A stretch of DNA of 21,052 nt from Rubrivivax sp. (GTDB lineage: Bacteria; Pseudomonadota; Gammaproteobacteria; Burkholderiales; Burkholderiaceae_C): positions 1 to 21,052 of the forward strand of contig JAUYAJ010000694.1 in assembly GCA_030693565.1 (NCBI GenBank). The letters run 5' to 3'. Made by a program: the position numbers and the translations under genes. Below, piece after piece: positions 5,404 through 14,034 of the stretch (position 1 is its first letter; the number at the start of each line of letters is the position of its first letter). The notes beneath the pieces were generated by a model. The model was not told the origin of the DNA. It saw only the letters and a program-made list of their open reading frames with translations, and did not search any database.

Positions 5404-6615
5404 ATGCTGTTCACCGCCTACCCCTTCTCGCCCGCCGTGTTGAGTTCGTTGACACTCGCCTGTCTTGTTTCTACCGCCTGCGGCGGCGGCGGCGACGCCA
5501 CATCAACATCGGCACCGACTGAGCAGGCTCAGTCGCTCGCCAGCATCGAGGCTGACACCCAGGCCAAGGCGCAGTTGCTGTCACAGTCGCAACTGACAGC
5601 CCACGACTTGGGTGTGGCGACAGCGCCCTTGCCGTCCGAAGAGCAGGCGGCCGATCTACTCTCAACGCAAAAGTCGATCACCAGCGCCGCCGCCTACTCG
5701 GACGGCGCGCCCGTTGCCACCTCCGTGACGAACTCCTCCGCCGCGACGAGCCCAACGCCCATCGCGGCCAAGCCCATCGCCGCCAGCGACATCCGCCTCC
5801 AAGTAGAGGCAGCGAATTCGTTCGCAAGCTACCGCTGGTTGTGGGGCATGGAGTGCGATGGCCAGGTCCTGGGCGCGCTCAACATCCCTGAGGCAGGCAT
5901 CCACGGTGCCGACCTCGGCGGCGGGATGGGAACGCAGCGCTTCGGCAAAGTAGCCGATCCTGACCAGCCCAGCCGCAAGGTGCTGATGTTCCGCGCCAAC
6001 GTGAACGACCGCCTGGCCGCCGCCGCACCGCGCTGCGAGATGACGTTCTCGCCCACCCAGGCCGGCAGCCTGCCGGTCAAGAAGGAACTGTGGTTTGCGT
6101 TTGGCGTTCGTCTTAAGGACTGGAAGGTCACGGACGACGAACAGCTGCTCATGCAGTGGCATTGGGGCAACGGGGCCATTCCCCTGAATCCGTTCCTGGG
6201 CTTGTTCCTGCGCGGCAACACGCTCCGGATCGACAACCGATTCGACGCGACCTACCCGCCGTCGAAGAACACGACCACGGTGAAGACGCTGTGGCAGAAC
6301 ACGCAACTGCCGATCGACCGCTGGACCTACTTCGTCATCAAAGCCCGAATCTCCCCGCACCTGGGCGACGCGCCCTACGTCAAGGTCTGGCGCGATGGTG
6401 TCCAGGTTGCCAGTTACAGCGGACCCGTGGGCTACAACTACCCTGAAGTGAACCCTTACGTGAAGGTCGGTCACTATCAGTGGATTGCGTCGTACAACCC
6501 CTGGAGCACCGCGGCACCAACCAAGACCGTGCTGTACCGCACGCCTTCATTGATTCAGGACAGTGCAGGCGCCTATACCGAAAGCGACGTGCGGCGGCAC
6601 GTCATGGATCGATAG
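5404..6615 (+). CDS. Secreted lipoprotein, heparin-lyase-I-like polysaccharide lyase
   Basis: The 403-residue precursor has a lipoprotein signal (LVSTAC, Cys26 the predicted lipidated residue) followed by a Gly run. A ~110-residue Ala/Ser/Thr/Gln-rich linker comes next, then a beta-rich domain from about 135 to 403. The domain matches the PF14099 polysaccharide-lyase pattern: RCEMTFS, ELWFAFGVRLKDW, LLMQWHWGNG, DRWTYFVIKARISP, YVKVWRDGVQVASYSG and PYVKVGHYQW. Such enzymes cleave acidic polysaccharides by beta-elimination in the periplasm or outside the cell. The ATG at 5404 was chosen because the lipobox then falls at a normal distance. It stands alone on the plus strand, convergent with the EPS operon, and may depolymerise its product. 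The substrate is unknown. Confidence 0.82.
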   Translation: MLFTAYPFSPAVLSSLTLACLVSTACGGGGDATSTSAPTEQAQSLASIEADTQAKAQLLSQSQLTAHDLGVATAPLPSEEQAADLLSTQKSITSAAAYSDGAPVATSVTNSSAATSPTPIAAKPIAASDIRLQVEAANSFASYRWLWGMECDGQVLGALNIPEAGIHGADLGGGMGTQRFGKVADPDQPSRKVLMFRANVNDRLAAAAPRCEMTFSPTQAGSLPVKKELWFAFGVRLKDWKVTDDEQLLMQWHWGNGAIPLNPFLGLFLRGNTLRIDNRFDATYPPSKNTTTVKTLWQNTQLPIDRWTYFVIKARISPHLGDAPYVKVWRDGVQVASYSGPVGYNYPEVNPYVKVGHYQWIASYNPWSTAAPTKTVLYRTPSLIQDSAGAYTESDVRRHVMDR

Positions 6616-6651
6616 CGCTCGACTCCGTGGGCAGCGGCCGCGCAGCCAGCA

Positions 6652-7524
6652 TCAGCCGGACGCCGCCACCGTGAGTTCGTCGATCAGCGCCTTGGTCTGC
6701 CTGATGTTGGCGCGACCCGAAGCGCCAAACACTATCGACTCGACCCGGGGCTGCTTGCAGACGTAGTCAATGGCCTCACGCGGCGAGATCGCACCTGACG
6801 CCAGCACCGACATCGCCACCGGCCTGAAGCGCCGCGTGGCGATCGTCGTTTCGTAGGCGTCGATGCCGCCGCACATGCGAAAGCCGATCTTGTTGACGTT
6901 GGCGCAAACGATCGGGTTGTCGATGCCCTGACGATCCAGCACATCGAGCAGTCTGGGCACGTTCATCGTGATGAACCCGGGCTCAGCGCCATAGCGTTCG
7001 CGCACGTGATCGTGGAACACACGAAACAAGTCATTGAAGCCCAAGCCCAGCAGCAGATCGGTGATGACGTTCTGAATGAAGATCACCGGCGTGTTCAGGC
7101 CGTGGAACATCTTCATCTCGGCGTCGATCAGCAACCGCATGATCGTGGCCACGTCCTTGTTGGCCAGCGCCACGCCGCCCTTGAGCATGGCGGCCATCGC
7201 GCCATCTTGCGGCAGGAACATGCGCAACGCGTCGAGCATGCCGTGCTCGGTGACCGCGTTGGCGTACTTGTGCGCATACGGCATGCACGGATAGAAGCGG
7301 TAGTCGGGGTAGCGGTCCGGATGCGCGCGAAAGTGATCGCAAATCTGCGCCACCCGGTCGTGTGTGGTGCACATGAACGTGCGGATGCCCTCTTGGTATG
7401 CAGCGTCCAGAACGTCCAGCACGGCCTGCAGGTCCTGGAAGCGCATCTGCTGTGCGCGGGCTTTTTCTTCGGACATGTGGTTGACACCAAAAAACTGGTT
7501 GTCACCGAACAGCACGCGGTCCAT
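6652..7524 (-). CDS. TIM-barrel protein, aldo/keto-reductase-like, unknown function
   Basis: The 290-residue cytoplasmic protein begins MDRVLFGDNQFFGVNHMSEE. It shows alternating strand/helix pattern and ends in a block (PREAIDYVCKQPRVESIVFG then ASGRANIRQT) resembling the C-terminal cofactor region of aldo/keto reductases. The usual AKR catalytic Asp-Tyr-Lys-His tetrad was not identified, so catalysis is unclear. I chose the ATG at 7524 because AAGG lies 8 bases upstream; an in-frame ATG at 7563 would add 13 unremarkable residues. It follows the Gfo/Idh/MocA gene by 43 bases and is the last gene of the minus-strand operon, so a role in making or modifying a sugar is plausible but inferred. 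It ends 36 bases from the convergent lyase gene. Confidence 0.75.
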   Translation of the reverse strand: MDRVLFGDNQFFGVNHMSEEKARAQQMRFQDLQAVLDVLDAAYQEGIRTFMCTTHDRVAQICDHFRAHPDRYPDYRFYPCMPYAHKYANAVTEHGMLDALRMFLPQDGAMAAMLKGGVALANKDVATIMRLLIDAEMKMFHGLNTPVIFIQNVITDLLLGLGFNDLFRVFHDHVRERYGAEPGFITMNVPRLLDVLDRQGIDNPIVCANVNKIGFRMCGGIDAYETTIATRRFRPVAMSVLASGAISPREAIDYVCKQPRVESIVFGASGRANIRQTKALIDELTVAASG

Positions 7525-7567
7525 TGTTGTCGCCTTCAGATCGGGGGAGGAATGGGATGGCATCTCT

Positions 7568-8665
7568 TCAACCAAACAAACGTGACCACCAGCCTTTGGC
7601 CGCCGGCGCACCAATGCGCTGTCCGGCGCCGGACAGACTTGCCTGCGGCGCATCCGAACCTGCGGCCAGAATCATCGCCACCACACGGTCAGCCAGCAGG
7701 GCCGATCGGAAACTGTTCTCGCCATCGCTGCGGCGCAGCTTGACGCTCTGAACGAAATAGTCGATCTGGGCCGAGTACTCCTCGCCGCGAAGGTAGAACC
7801 ACACCTCCTTCGACAACTCCGTCGTGTACCGCACCGTCCAGCCCGCCGCCGTGCCTGGCAGCGCTGCGTGCGGTTCGCGCAAGTAGACCTGGCATTCCTG
7901 CCGGTCCGCAGTGATGCGGCCCTTGGTGCCCCAGACAGAAATCTTCGTGCTCATCTTGCGGAAGCTCTCGTCGCTCCAGTTGACGCAAAGCTGCCCACTG
8001 GCGCCGCCGGGGTAGTGCAGAGAGCAGTAAACCTCATCCTCGACATCGCGGGAGAAGACGGCGTGCCGAACGACGCCACTCACCGCCATGGGCGGCCCGG
8101 CGACGAAATTGACCAGATCGACGGCGTGGCAGGCGTAGTCATACAGCGCACCGCCGCCCTCGCTCTTGGCCGATCGCCAGGTTCCCCCCTTGGACCGCAG
8201 CACTACGGGGCCATAGGCTTCGGCACGCACATGGTGGACTTCGCCCAGCGCGCCAGAGTTCACGATCCGCGCAGCCTCCTGGAACGCGCCAACGAATCGA
8301 AAGTGATAGCCGACCTGCGTGGCCAGGCCTTTGGCCTCGGCCAGCTCAACCAGTCGCTCGCCGTCGACCACGTCGAGCACGAACGGCTTTTCGCAGAACA
8401 CATGCAAGCCCCGGTCAAGCGCCTTCTTCACCATGGCAGCGTGCAGCTTGGACGGGGTGGAAATGACCACTGCGTCCAACTCTTCGGTCGCCAGCATCTG
8501 GTCCAGATCTCCATAGCACTTGAGCCCGGTGTGCTTCTCCAGCACGTCCGTCAGATAAGCCACCGTGTCGCAGGCTGCGACCAGTGTCACCTCCGGGTGC
8601 GCCCGGACGATCGCCACGTGAGAAAGGCCCATCTTCCCCAGACCCACCATACCGACTCGAATCAC
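7568..8665 (-). CDS. Gfo/Idh/MocA family NAD(P)-dependent oxidoreductase
   Basis: The 365-residue product has an N-terminal Rossmann domain (VGLGKMG, residues 7-13) and the family's CEKPFVLD motif (Glu92-Lys93-Pro94). The C-terminal alpha/beta domain carries YDYACHAVDLVNF, containing the Asp-x3-His pattern that often supplies the catalytic His. The family oxidises or reduces sugars or nucleotide-sugars, as with inositol or UDP-GlcNAc 3-dehydrogenases. In an EPS operon it most likely modifies a nucleotide sugar, but the substrate cannot be read from the sequence. It lies 24 bases after the PssE-like gene and before the TIM-barrel gene. Confidence 0.93.
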   Translation of the reverse strand: MIRVGMVGLGKMGLSHVAIVRAHPEVTLVAACDTVAYLTDVLEKHTGLKCYGDLDQMLATEELDAVVISTPSKLHAAMVKKALDRGLHVFCEKPFVLDVVDGERLVELAEAKGLATQVGYHFRFVGAFQEAARIVNSGALGEVHHVRAEAYGPVVLRSKGGTWRSAKSEGGGALYDYACHAVDLVNFVAGPPMAVSGVVRHAVFSRDVEDEVYCSLHYPGGASGQLCVNWSDESFRKMSTKISVWGTKGRITADRQECQVYLREPHAALPGTAAGWTVRYTTELSKEVWFYLRGEEYSAQIDYFVQSVKLRRSDGENSFRSALLADRVVAMILAAGSDAPQASLSGAGQRIGAPAAKGWWSRLFG

Positions 8666-8689
8666 GCCACCCTCGCTTTCATATTGGTT

Positions 8690-9184
8690 TCAACGCTGTT
8701 GAATCGCGTCATGTGCGAACGCGCGGACGCAGGCGATCAAGCGGTCGCACTGCTCCTGGCCAAAACCCGCTGGACCGGCGCCATGCGCTGCCGCCTCGAT
8801 GGCGTGGGCGAGTTGATCCTCATCTTCGATCACCGTCACGCCCGGCCGCATCCGCAACCATGCCGCAGTCGCTGTCTGGTGGTCGCTGGTCACTTCGGCC
8901 AACTCTCGCCGGCGCGGCAGCGCCACCAACGGTCGCCCCACCTCGGCCGCCGTGATCACGGTGCCCATGCCCAGGTGCGAGACGATCAGGTCCGCTTCCG
9001 CACAGTGCCGTCGGTATTCCTCGGGTGTGTACATCGCCTGATGCGCCATCGCACGGGGGCTGAACGTGCCGCCACCTGTCTGTGCGATGACCTTCACCTC
9101 GGGATGGCTCGCAGCCCAATGGTCAGCGGCGCGCACTAGGCGCTCGAACGGCAACATGCTGCCCACGGTCACAAAGACCTTCAC
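8690..9184 (-). CDS. PssE/Alg13-like glycosyltransferase catalytic subunit
   Basis: The 164-residue protein begins MKVFVTVGSMLPFERLVRAA, the Alg13/PssE start, and continues to SHLGMGTVITAAEVGRPLVA, matching the nucleotide-sugar-binding GT28 C-terminal fold. In bacteria such single-domain proteins act with a membrane-bound Alg14/PssD partner to add the second sugar of a lipid-linked repeat unit at the inner membrane face. The gene overlaps the PssD-like gene as ATGA (9181-9184), supporting a complex. The sugar transferred is unknown. Confidence 0.9.
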   Translation of the reverse strand: MKVFVTVGSMLPFERLVRAADHWAASHPEVKVIAQTGGGTFSPRAMAHQAMYTPEEYRRHCAEADLIVSHLGMGTVITAAEVGRPLVALPRRRELAEVTSDHQTATAAWLRMRPGVTVIEDEDQLAHAIEAAAHGAGPAGFGQEQCDRLIACVRAFAHDAIQQR

Positions 9185-9636
9185 AACACGCTGCCCTCAT
9201 ACCGGGGGCCGTTGGGCCGGCTCAGGTGCTCCCACTGCGTGAGCCATAGATCAGCCACCTTGCCGGCCTGACGACCAGAGAGCGACACTTGGTCGACGTT
9301 GGCGATGCTGTCGATCCAAGCGCACCGTGCGCCGAACAGCTTGCCCAGCCGCAGCGCCAGCAAGCCCGGCGCCGATCCTGTCGTGATGACGACCGCCGGC
9401 CGCTCCCGCAGCACGATCCACAGCAGTCGCGCCACGGTGGCGAACAGCGCCCACTTGTGCAGCCGGCTGACATCGCGCACGGCGTAGAAGTCCGCCGGCG
9501 CCACGTCGCTACGGTACATCGACTTCACACCGACGTAAAAGACGTCCAGGCCATCGAACGCCGGCCGCAGCCGAAGCATCTGCGACCAGTGGCCACCGCC
9601 CGACGCCACCACCATGACACGCGTGCGTCTACACAT
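9181..9636 (-). CDS. PssD/Alg14-like glycosyltransferase membrane-anchoring subunit
   Basis: The 151-residue product shows the Alg14/PssD pattern: VMVVASGGGHWSQMLRLRPA at residues ~7-26, a hydrophobic helix (ATVARLLWIVL) near the middle, then RPAVVITTGSAPGLLALRLG and a C-terminal LTQWEHLSRP. Alg14-type proteins anchor the catalytic Alg13-type subunit to the membrane and bind the lipid-linked acceptor. The partner gene follows with a four-base overlap. Its start shares one base with the stop of the upstream GT4 gene (TGATG). An internal ATG (residue 8) is a possible alternative start. Confidence 0.9.
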   Translation of the reverse strand: MCRRTRVMVVASGGGHWSQMLRLRPAFDGLDVFYVGVKSMYRSDVAPADFYAVRDVSRLHKWALFATVARLLWIVLRERPAVVITTGSAPGLLALRLGKLFGARCAWIDSIANVDQVSLSGRQAGKVADLWLTQWEHLSRPNGPRYEGSVL

Positions 9637-10748
9637 CAGGATTGCTCCAGTTCACGCCGGCCACCGCCGCGGGGGTTGGCGAGGCAGTCGCTCCACAAAC
9701 GCTCGACCTCCAGCGCCACGCTCTGGCTGGAGAACAGGCGTTCGGCGCGCAATCGGGCAGCGGCCGCGATGTCGCGGCGCCGTTCCGCGTCGCCCAGCAG
9801 CGCGACCATCGCGCCCGCCAGCTCCGCCGGCGCCGCGACCGGCGTCAGCACGCCGCAGCGGCCCTCGTCCAGCGCGAAGCCCACGCCGCCCACCGGCGTC
9901 GCCACCACCGGCACGCCCGCGGCCATCGCCTCAAGCACGCAGACCGGCAGGCCTTCGAAGTGCGACGGCAGCACCAGGATGTCCGCAGCGTCCAACTCGG
10001 CGCGCTTACGCTCGCCGTCGATCCATCCCGGCAGCTCGACCGCGTGGCCGACACCCAGCAGTGCCGCGCGCTGGCGCACAGCTTCCAGTTCGCCGTCGCC
10101 CGCCAGGCACAAGCGGATTGCCGGGTAGGCCGCCAGCACGGCCGGCATCGCCTCCAGCAAGTCAAAGACGCCCTTTTTCTCGCGCAGCCGGCCCAGGAAC
10201 AGGATGCGCTGCACTTGGGCGGCCTGCGGCCGGCAGCGCAATGGCAGCGCCACCGGATTGGGCACCACATGCACCACCGCGCGCGGCTCGATGGCTCCCA
10301 CTAGCGGCTGCCAGGTCGGCGTCAGCACTCCGACGCGCACGGCATGGCGAAGCACCCAGCGCACCCAGCGCTGCGCCAGCGCACCGCACTCGTCACGATA
10401 GAAGACCGGAAACTCGCCACTGTGCAGGTGGAAGACGTACGGTGTTCGGAAGAGCCAGGCCAGGCCGCAGAACAGCGACTTGCGCCAGAAGCTGCCGCGC
10501 GACGCGCTGTGCACATGAACCAGCGCGACCTGTCGCGTCACCAGCAAGCCGGCCAGCACCACCAGCGCCGTCGCCATGGTCTGCAGTTGGACTGGCAAGG
10601 CCTTGCCGCGGTAGCTCACCAGGTAGCGCACGCGCCAGCGCGCCAGCAGACCTTGTTCCTCGTAAAGCTTGACGACGGCGTTGACGCCGCCCGGAAGCTC
10701 CAGCGCGGCGCCGATCATCAGCAGTTGCTTTGCCGCAGGCGCAGTCAC
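9636..10748 (-). CDS. Glycosyltransferase family 4 (GT-B)
   Basis: The 370-residue retaining glycosyltransferase has an N-terminal acceptor domain with a glycine-rich start (MIGAALELPGGVNAVV) and a C-terminal donor domain. The donor domain shows ILFLGRLREKKGVFDLLEAM and the EX7E motif EGLPVCVLE (Glu265 and Glu273), then AMAAGVPVVATPVGG. The family transfers a sugar from an activated donor, here probably to the growing lipid-linked repeat unit at the cytoplasmic membrane face. It overlaps the acetyltransferase gene upstream (ATGA) and the PssD-like gene downstream (TGATG), so all are in one operon. The specific sugar cannot be determined. Confidence 0.94.
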   Translation of the reverse strand: MTAPAAKQLLMIGAALELPGGVNAVVKLYEEQGLLARWRVRYLVSYRGKALPVQLQTMATALVVLAGLLVTRQVALVHVHSASRGSFWRKSLFCGLAWLFRTPYVFHLHSGEFPVFYRDECGALAQRWVRWVLRHAVRVGVLTPTWQPLVGAIEPRAVVHVVPNPVALPLRCRPQAAQVQRILFLGRLREKKGVFDLLEAMPAVLAAYPAIRLCLAGDGELEAVRQRAALLGVGHAVELPGWIDGERKRAELDAADILVLPSHFEGLPVCVLEAMAAGVPVVATPVGGVGFALDEGRCGVLTPVAAPAELAGAMVALLGDAERRRDIAAAARLRAERLFSSQSVALEVERLWSDCLANPRGGGRRELEQS

Positions 10749-11200
10749 CTGAACTCCCTGTAGTCGGGTCGCTCGCCGGGGAGATTGATGCGAACCACAC
10801 GCGCCGGCACGCCCACTGCGACGGCATGGTCCGGCACATCCTCCAGGACGACGGCATTAGCACCGATTGAAGCGTACTCACCGATCCGCACCGGTCCTAG
10901 CACCTTGGCGCCAGCGCCGATCATGGCGCCGCGGCAGATGTGTGGGACGGCCACGTGGCCGGACCGGCCGCCGATGGTGACACCTGCACCTATGACGACC
11001 TCATCTTCTATCACCGCACGGCGATGGATCACCGTTCCAAGCCCTTCGTAGCTCAGGATCACGCCGGCGCCGATGCGCGCGCTCGGCGGCAGCACAGTAG
11101 CGAAGACGATTCGGTTCAGGGACTTGAGGAGCCAGGGCAGTAGCGGCACGCTGCGGCAATGCAGCCAGTGGGCAGCCCGGTGGATACGAAGCGCAAACAT
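10745..11200 (-). CDS. Serine-acetyltransferase-like hexapeptide-repeat O-acetyltransferase
   Basis: The 151-residue left-handed beta-helix protein is built of hexapeptide repeats: IGAGVILSYEGLGTVIH, then VVIGAGVTIGG, IGAGAKVLGPVRIGEYASIG and ANAVVLEDVPDHAVAVGVPA. GTVIH contains the likely catalytic His. The fold equals that of serine O-acetyltransferases (CysE), but the protein is much shorter and lacks CysE's N-terminal helical domain. In EPS operons such proteins acetylate the polysaccharide or its precursors. AGGA lies 10 bases before the ATG and overlaps the stop of the upstream GT4 gene. It overlaps the next GT4 gene by four bases. Confidence 0.9.
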   Translation of the reverse strand: MFALRIHRAAHWLHCRSVPLLPWLLKSLNRIVFATVLPPSARIGAGVILSYEGLGTVIHRRAVIEDEVVIGAGVTIGGRSGHVAVPHICRGAMIGAGAKVLGPVRIGEYASIGANAVVLEDVPDHAVAVGVPARVVRINLPGERPDYREFR

Positions 11201-11212
11201 GCTACGGGTGTC

Positions 11213-12469
11213 CTAAACGGGACCTACTGGCAGATGCATGCCAGTGCGAGCCGACCTGCCCGCTTCCACATAGCAGCTCGCCAGTTGCCGTGCGATTGAG
11301 CCGTAGCCGCGCAATGCCACTATTCGGACACTGGCTTCGATCGCCTCCGCAACATAGCGTCCGTGGTCAGCCAGTACTGTGCGAATCCCTTCCGCCACAC
11401 CTACAGCCGTCAGCGGAACGCAAACGCCCCCTCCCACTTGTTCGAGCAGATAGGCCTGGTCAGGCTGGTCATTGGCCACTACTGGGATCGCGAGTGCCAA
11501 GTACTCTCCCATCTTCGTTGGTGAAGCCAAGTCATTCACTGGGCTACGAGGGTAGGTGGCGATTGCAACGTCCGCACCACGCACATACGCACGCGCCTCC
11601 TGGGGTGGCAACCACCCGGTGATGATGACTTGTCCGGACAGCCGGCGGTCGGCGATGTACTGGCGCAGCCAGTCGCGGTCCGCTGCATCCTGCGAATCGC
11701 CGGCCAGCACCAGCAGCAGGTCAGGTTCAGTTTCGCGCAGCAACTCGAATGCCCGCACCAGCAGGTCGGGCTGGCGCGCACGTTCGAGGGCGCCCAGGTA
11801 GACGGCGTAGCGGCGCCCGCTCAGCCGCGCATCGCCGGACAGTGCCGGTACCGCAGCCATGTCGTCGGCGTCGATGCCCATCGGCACCGGCGTGATGCGT
11901 TCGCGCCGCAGACCGCGCGCAACCAGGGCCTCGGCCAGCGCCTCGCTCTGCGCGAACACATGGTCGGCGTGCGGCAGCACGTGGCGGTACAGGATCCAGT
12001 GCGCCAGCGCGCCGCGCAGCCCCCAGCGCAGGCGCTTGAGCATGGCGCGCACGCCGCGCCGCGTCGGATCGGGCGCCTTTGCCATCGCCAGCCAGGCATC
12101 CGGGAACGGCAGCGACATCCAGTAAAAGAAGGGCTTGCCGGCCCGGCGTGCGGCGCGCAGCGCCACCCAGGCGCCGAAGAAACGGTCGCGCGCCTGAACG
12201 GCGTCGACCGGGCCGCGTGCCCACCGCGCCAGCCCGCGCAACAGCACCAGTTCGGCCCAGACACGGCCCCAGCGGCCGGACGCAGCAGCAACATGGAGGG
12301 TGCCCGCGGTCCAGGCCGCTCCGGGGTCGCCGACCGCCACCAGATCGGTCGCCACGCCCTGCCGGGGCAGTTCGCGTCCGAACAGCACCTGCAGGTCCGG
12401 GCGCTGGGTCGGGTGGCGCTCCCGCGTCAGGTAGAGCAGCCGCAGTGATGGGGGGGGCGTGTTTGTCAC
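11213..12469 (-). CDS. Glycosyltransferase family 4, second copy
   Basis: The ~418-residue GT-B protein has a C-terminal donor-binding domain: RYAVYLGALERARQPDLLVR, LVLAGDSQDAADRDW, VIITGWLPPQEARAYVRGAD and SPTKMGEYLALAIPVVAND, where Glu in GEYLA matches the second Glu of the EX7E region. The reading frame stays open far upstream into the flippase gene, but that part is a shadow. I place the start at GTG 12469, eleven bases after the flippase stop, giving a normal family length; a TTG at 12484 is an alternative. No good Shine-Dalgarno sequence is visible, suggesting translational coupling. It probably adds a sugar of the EPS repeat unit. The start is uncertain, the family is not. Confidence 0.9.
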   Translation of the reverse strand: MTNTPPPSLRLLYLTRERHPTQRPDLQVLFGRELPRQGVATDLVAVGDPGAAWTAGTLHVAAASGRWGRVWAELVLLRGLARWARGPVDAVQARDRFFGAWVALRAARRAGKPFFYWMSLPFPDAWLAMAKAPDPTRRGVRAMLKRLRWGLRGALAHWILYRHVLPHADHVFAQSEALAEALVARGLRRERITPVPMGIDADDMAAVPALSGDARLSGRRYAVYLGALERARQPDLLVRAFELLRETEPDLLLVLAGDSQDAADRDWLRQYIADRRLSGQVIITGWLPPQEARAYVRGADVAIATYPRSPVNDLASPTKMGEYLALAIPVVANDQPDQAYLLEQVGGGVCVPLTAVGVAEGIRTVLADHGRYVAEAIEASVRIVALRGYGSIARQLASCYVEAGRSARTGMHLPVGPV

Positions 12470-12480
12470 GAGCGTGCCGA

Positions 12481-14031
12481 TCAAAATGGAAACCAGGGGC
12501 GCGGCAGGACGCCGTTGATGGCAGCGCGCTCCGCCGTCGAGAATGGCTTGTGCCAGGCGGCGAAGCCCCAGGTCAGAAGCAACGCCAGCAAACCAGCGGC
12601 TGACAGATCGAGCCAGGCCGCAGATGCCGTCGGCAGCAGCCAGATCGCCGCCACGGCCACGCATTGATAGATCATCAGGCGGGCCAACGTCGTCCCCGAC
12701 CAGCGATAAGGCAAGCCGCTGCTCCGAAGTCGCAGCGCGACTACCACCGAGAACCCGACGTCAGCCACCAACGCACCCACCAAGGCCCATGGCAGCGCGA
12801 CGCCAGCCGCCAGCAAGGCGGCGACAAGTGCCGGCGCGAGCGCCAGCGCCAGGCCACCGGTAATGCAGGCAGACGACCGCTCGGTCGTGTAGGCGACGAG
12901 TTCCACCGTGCGTCGGTGCGGGAACAGCAGCAGGCTCGCAGACCACAGCGCCAGCACCGGCCCCACGCTGCGAAATCCATCGCCACCGATTGCTGCCGCG
13001 ACGGACCCACCATGTCCGGCAAACATCGCGATCACCGGCATCGCCGCTGCGACGCTGACAGCGAACACAAGCGCCATCTGAAAGTTGAGGGCGGCGAAAT
13101 CACGCGACGCAACATAGCGCGCCACGACGCCAGCCCGGATCAGAGACAGGAAAAGCTCGATCGGCAGAAAGCGCCTGACCTGGTCGACCAGGCCGCGCGC
13201 AAAGCCGAAGGCGCCGGCCGCCTGCGGGCCCGCCAGGCTGCCAATCACCAGGGTGAGCATCGGCCCGCCAGCGCAAAGCACGAGCAGCGTGCTGGCGAAG
13301 GCGTTGCGCGCCAGCGCCGCCATCGCCGCCAGCCGCGGCGGCACCCATGCTGGGGTTGCCGCCGTCATCACATCGGGTTGATGCCCACGCACGATGAGCG
13401 CCAGCGCCACCACACCCACAAGCAGCGACACGCCCGCTGCCACCACTTCAGCGCCCACCACCCAGACCAGAAGATGACCGGCCGACGCCGGCGGCCAGAC
13501 CAGCATCGCACCCAGCAGGGCCACCAGCGTCAGCGACCGACAGAGCGTGGCCAACTGTGCAGCACCCTGCGCCACCAGCAGCGCAAGGAACTGGTCGCGC
13601 ACGATCCGCGCGCTGCCTTCCAGCACCAGGACCAGTGCGAAGAGCATCACGGCCGCGACCTGGGGAGTGGCCAACAGGAGCGCCAGTCGGTCGGCAAGCA
13701 GCAATGCGATGGCCGCCGCCACCACCATGCAGCCGGCCTGGAAAGCGAACGAAGCTGCCAGGAAAGCACTTACCTGCGCACGGCTTGCACGGCTGCGGTA
13801 CTCGGGCAGATAGCGCCCGGTCGTCCAGTCCAGCCCCAGCGTGCAAAGCCCCATCAGCAGCTCGGTGGCGGCCAGCAAGGCCGCGTAGGCGCCGTACTCG
13901 GCCCAGCCCAGCAGCCGCGCCGTGATGCCGAACGCCAGCATCGTGAGCAGCGCGCTGGCCACTTTTCCGAACAGGAAGTAGCCTGCACTGCTGCGAATCT
14001 TGCGCACCGAGTAATGGCCGCCGTCCGTCAT
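12481..14031 (-). CDS. Wzx-type lipid-linked repeat-unit flippase
   Basis: The 516-residue, very hydrophobic protein has about 12-14 predicted membrane spans. It starts SSAGYFLFGKVASALLTMLA and continues LLGWAEYGAYAALLAATELL, the MATE/MOP-superfamily oligosaccharide flippase pattern (Polysacc_synt). It would move undecaprenyl-linked repeat units from the cytoplasmic to the periplasmic leaflet for polymerisation. It lies between the Wzy-like gene and a GT4 gene, as expected in Wzx/Wzy loci. A plus-strand frame running across the whole gene is rich in His, Gln and Arg and was judged a shadow. Confidence 0.92.
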   Translation of the reverse strand: MTDGGHYSVRKIRSSAGYFLFGKVASALLTMLAFGITARLLGWAEYGAYAALLAATELLMGLCTLGLDWTTGRYLPEYRSRASRAQVSAFLAASFAFQAGCMVVAAAIALLLADRLALLLATPQVAAVMLFALVLVLEGSARIVRDQFLALLVAQGAAQLATLCRSLTLVALLGAMLVWPPASAGHLLVWVVGAEVVAAGVSLLVGVVALALIVRGHQPDVMTAATPAWVPPRLAAMAALARNAFASTLLVLCAGGPMLTLVIGSLAGPQAAGAFGFARGLVDQVRRFLPIELFLSLIRAGVVARYVASRDFAALNFQMALVFAVSVAAAMPVIAMFAGHGGSVAAAIGGDGFRSVGPVLALWSASLLLFPHRRTVELVAYTTERSSACITGGLALALAPALVAALLAAGVALPWALVGALVADVGFSVVVALRLRSSGLPYRWSGTTLARLMIYQCVAVAAIWLLPTASAAWLDLSAAGLLALLLTWGFAAWHKPFSTAERAAINGVLPRPWFPF

Positions 14032-14034
14032 CTT

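Noticed and set aside
6616..6651. Bidirectional terminator between the convergent lyase and TIM-barrel genes
   Set aside because: The 36-base gap has only a short GCGGCCGC palindrome and no stable stem with a T-run.
7868..9139. 423-codon plus-strand frame across the oxidoreductase and PssE-like genes
   Set aside because: It crosses two well-supported minus-strand genes and its product has the His/Arg/Gln-rich composition typical of antisense shadows.
12470..12664. Longer start for the second GT4 gene, inside the flippase gene
   Set aside because: The extra residues are an out-of-frame reading of the flippase C-terminus; GTG 12469 just after the flippase stop fits the family length.
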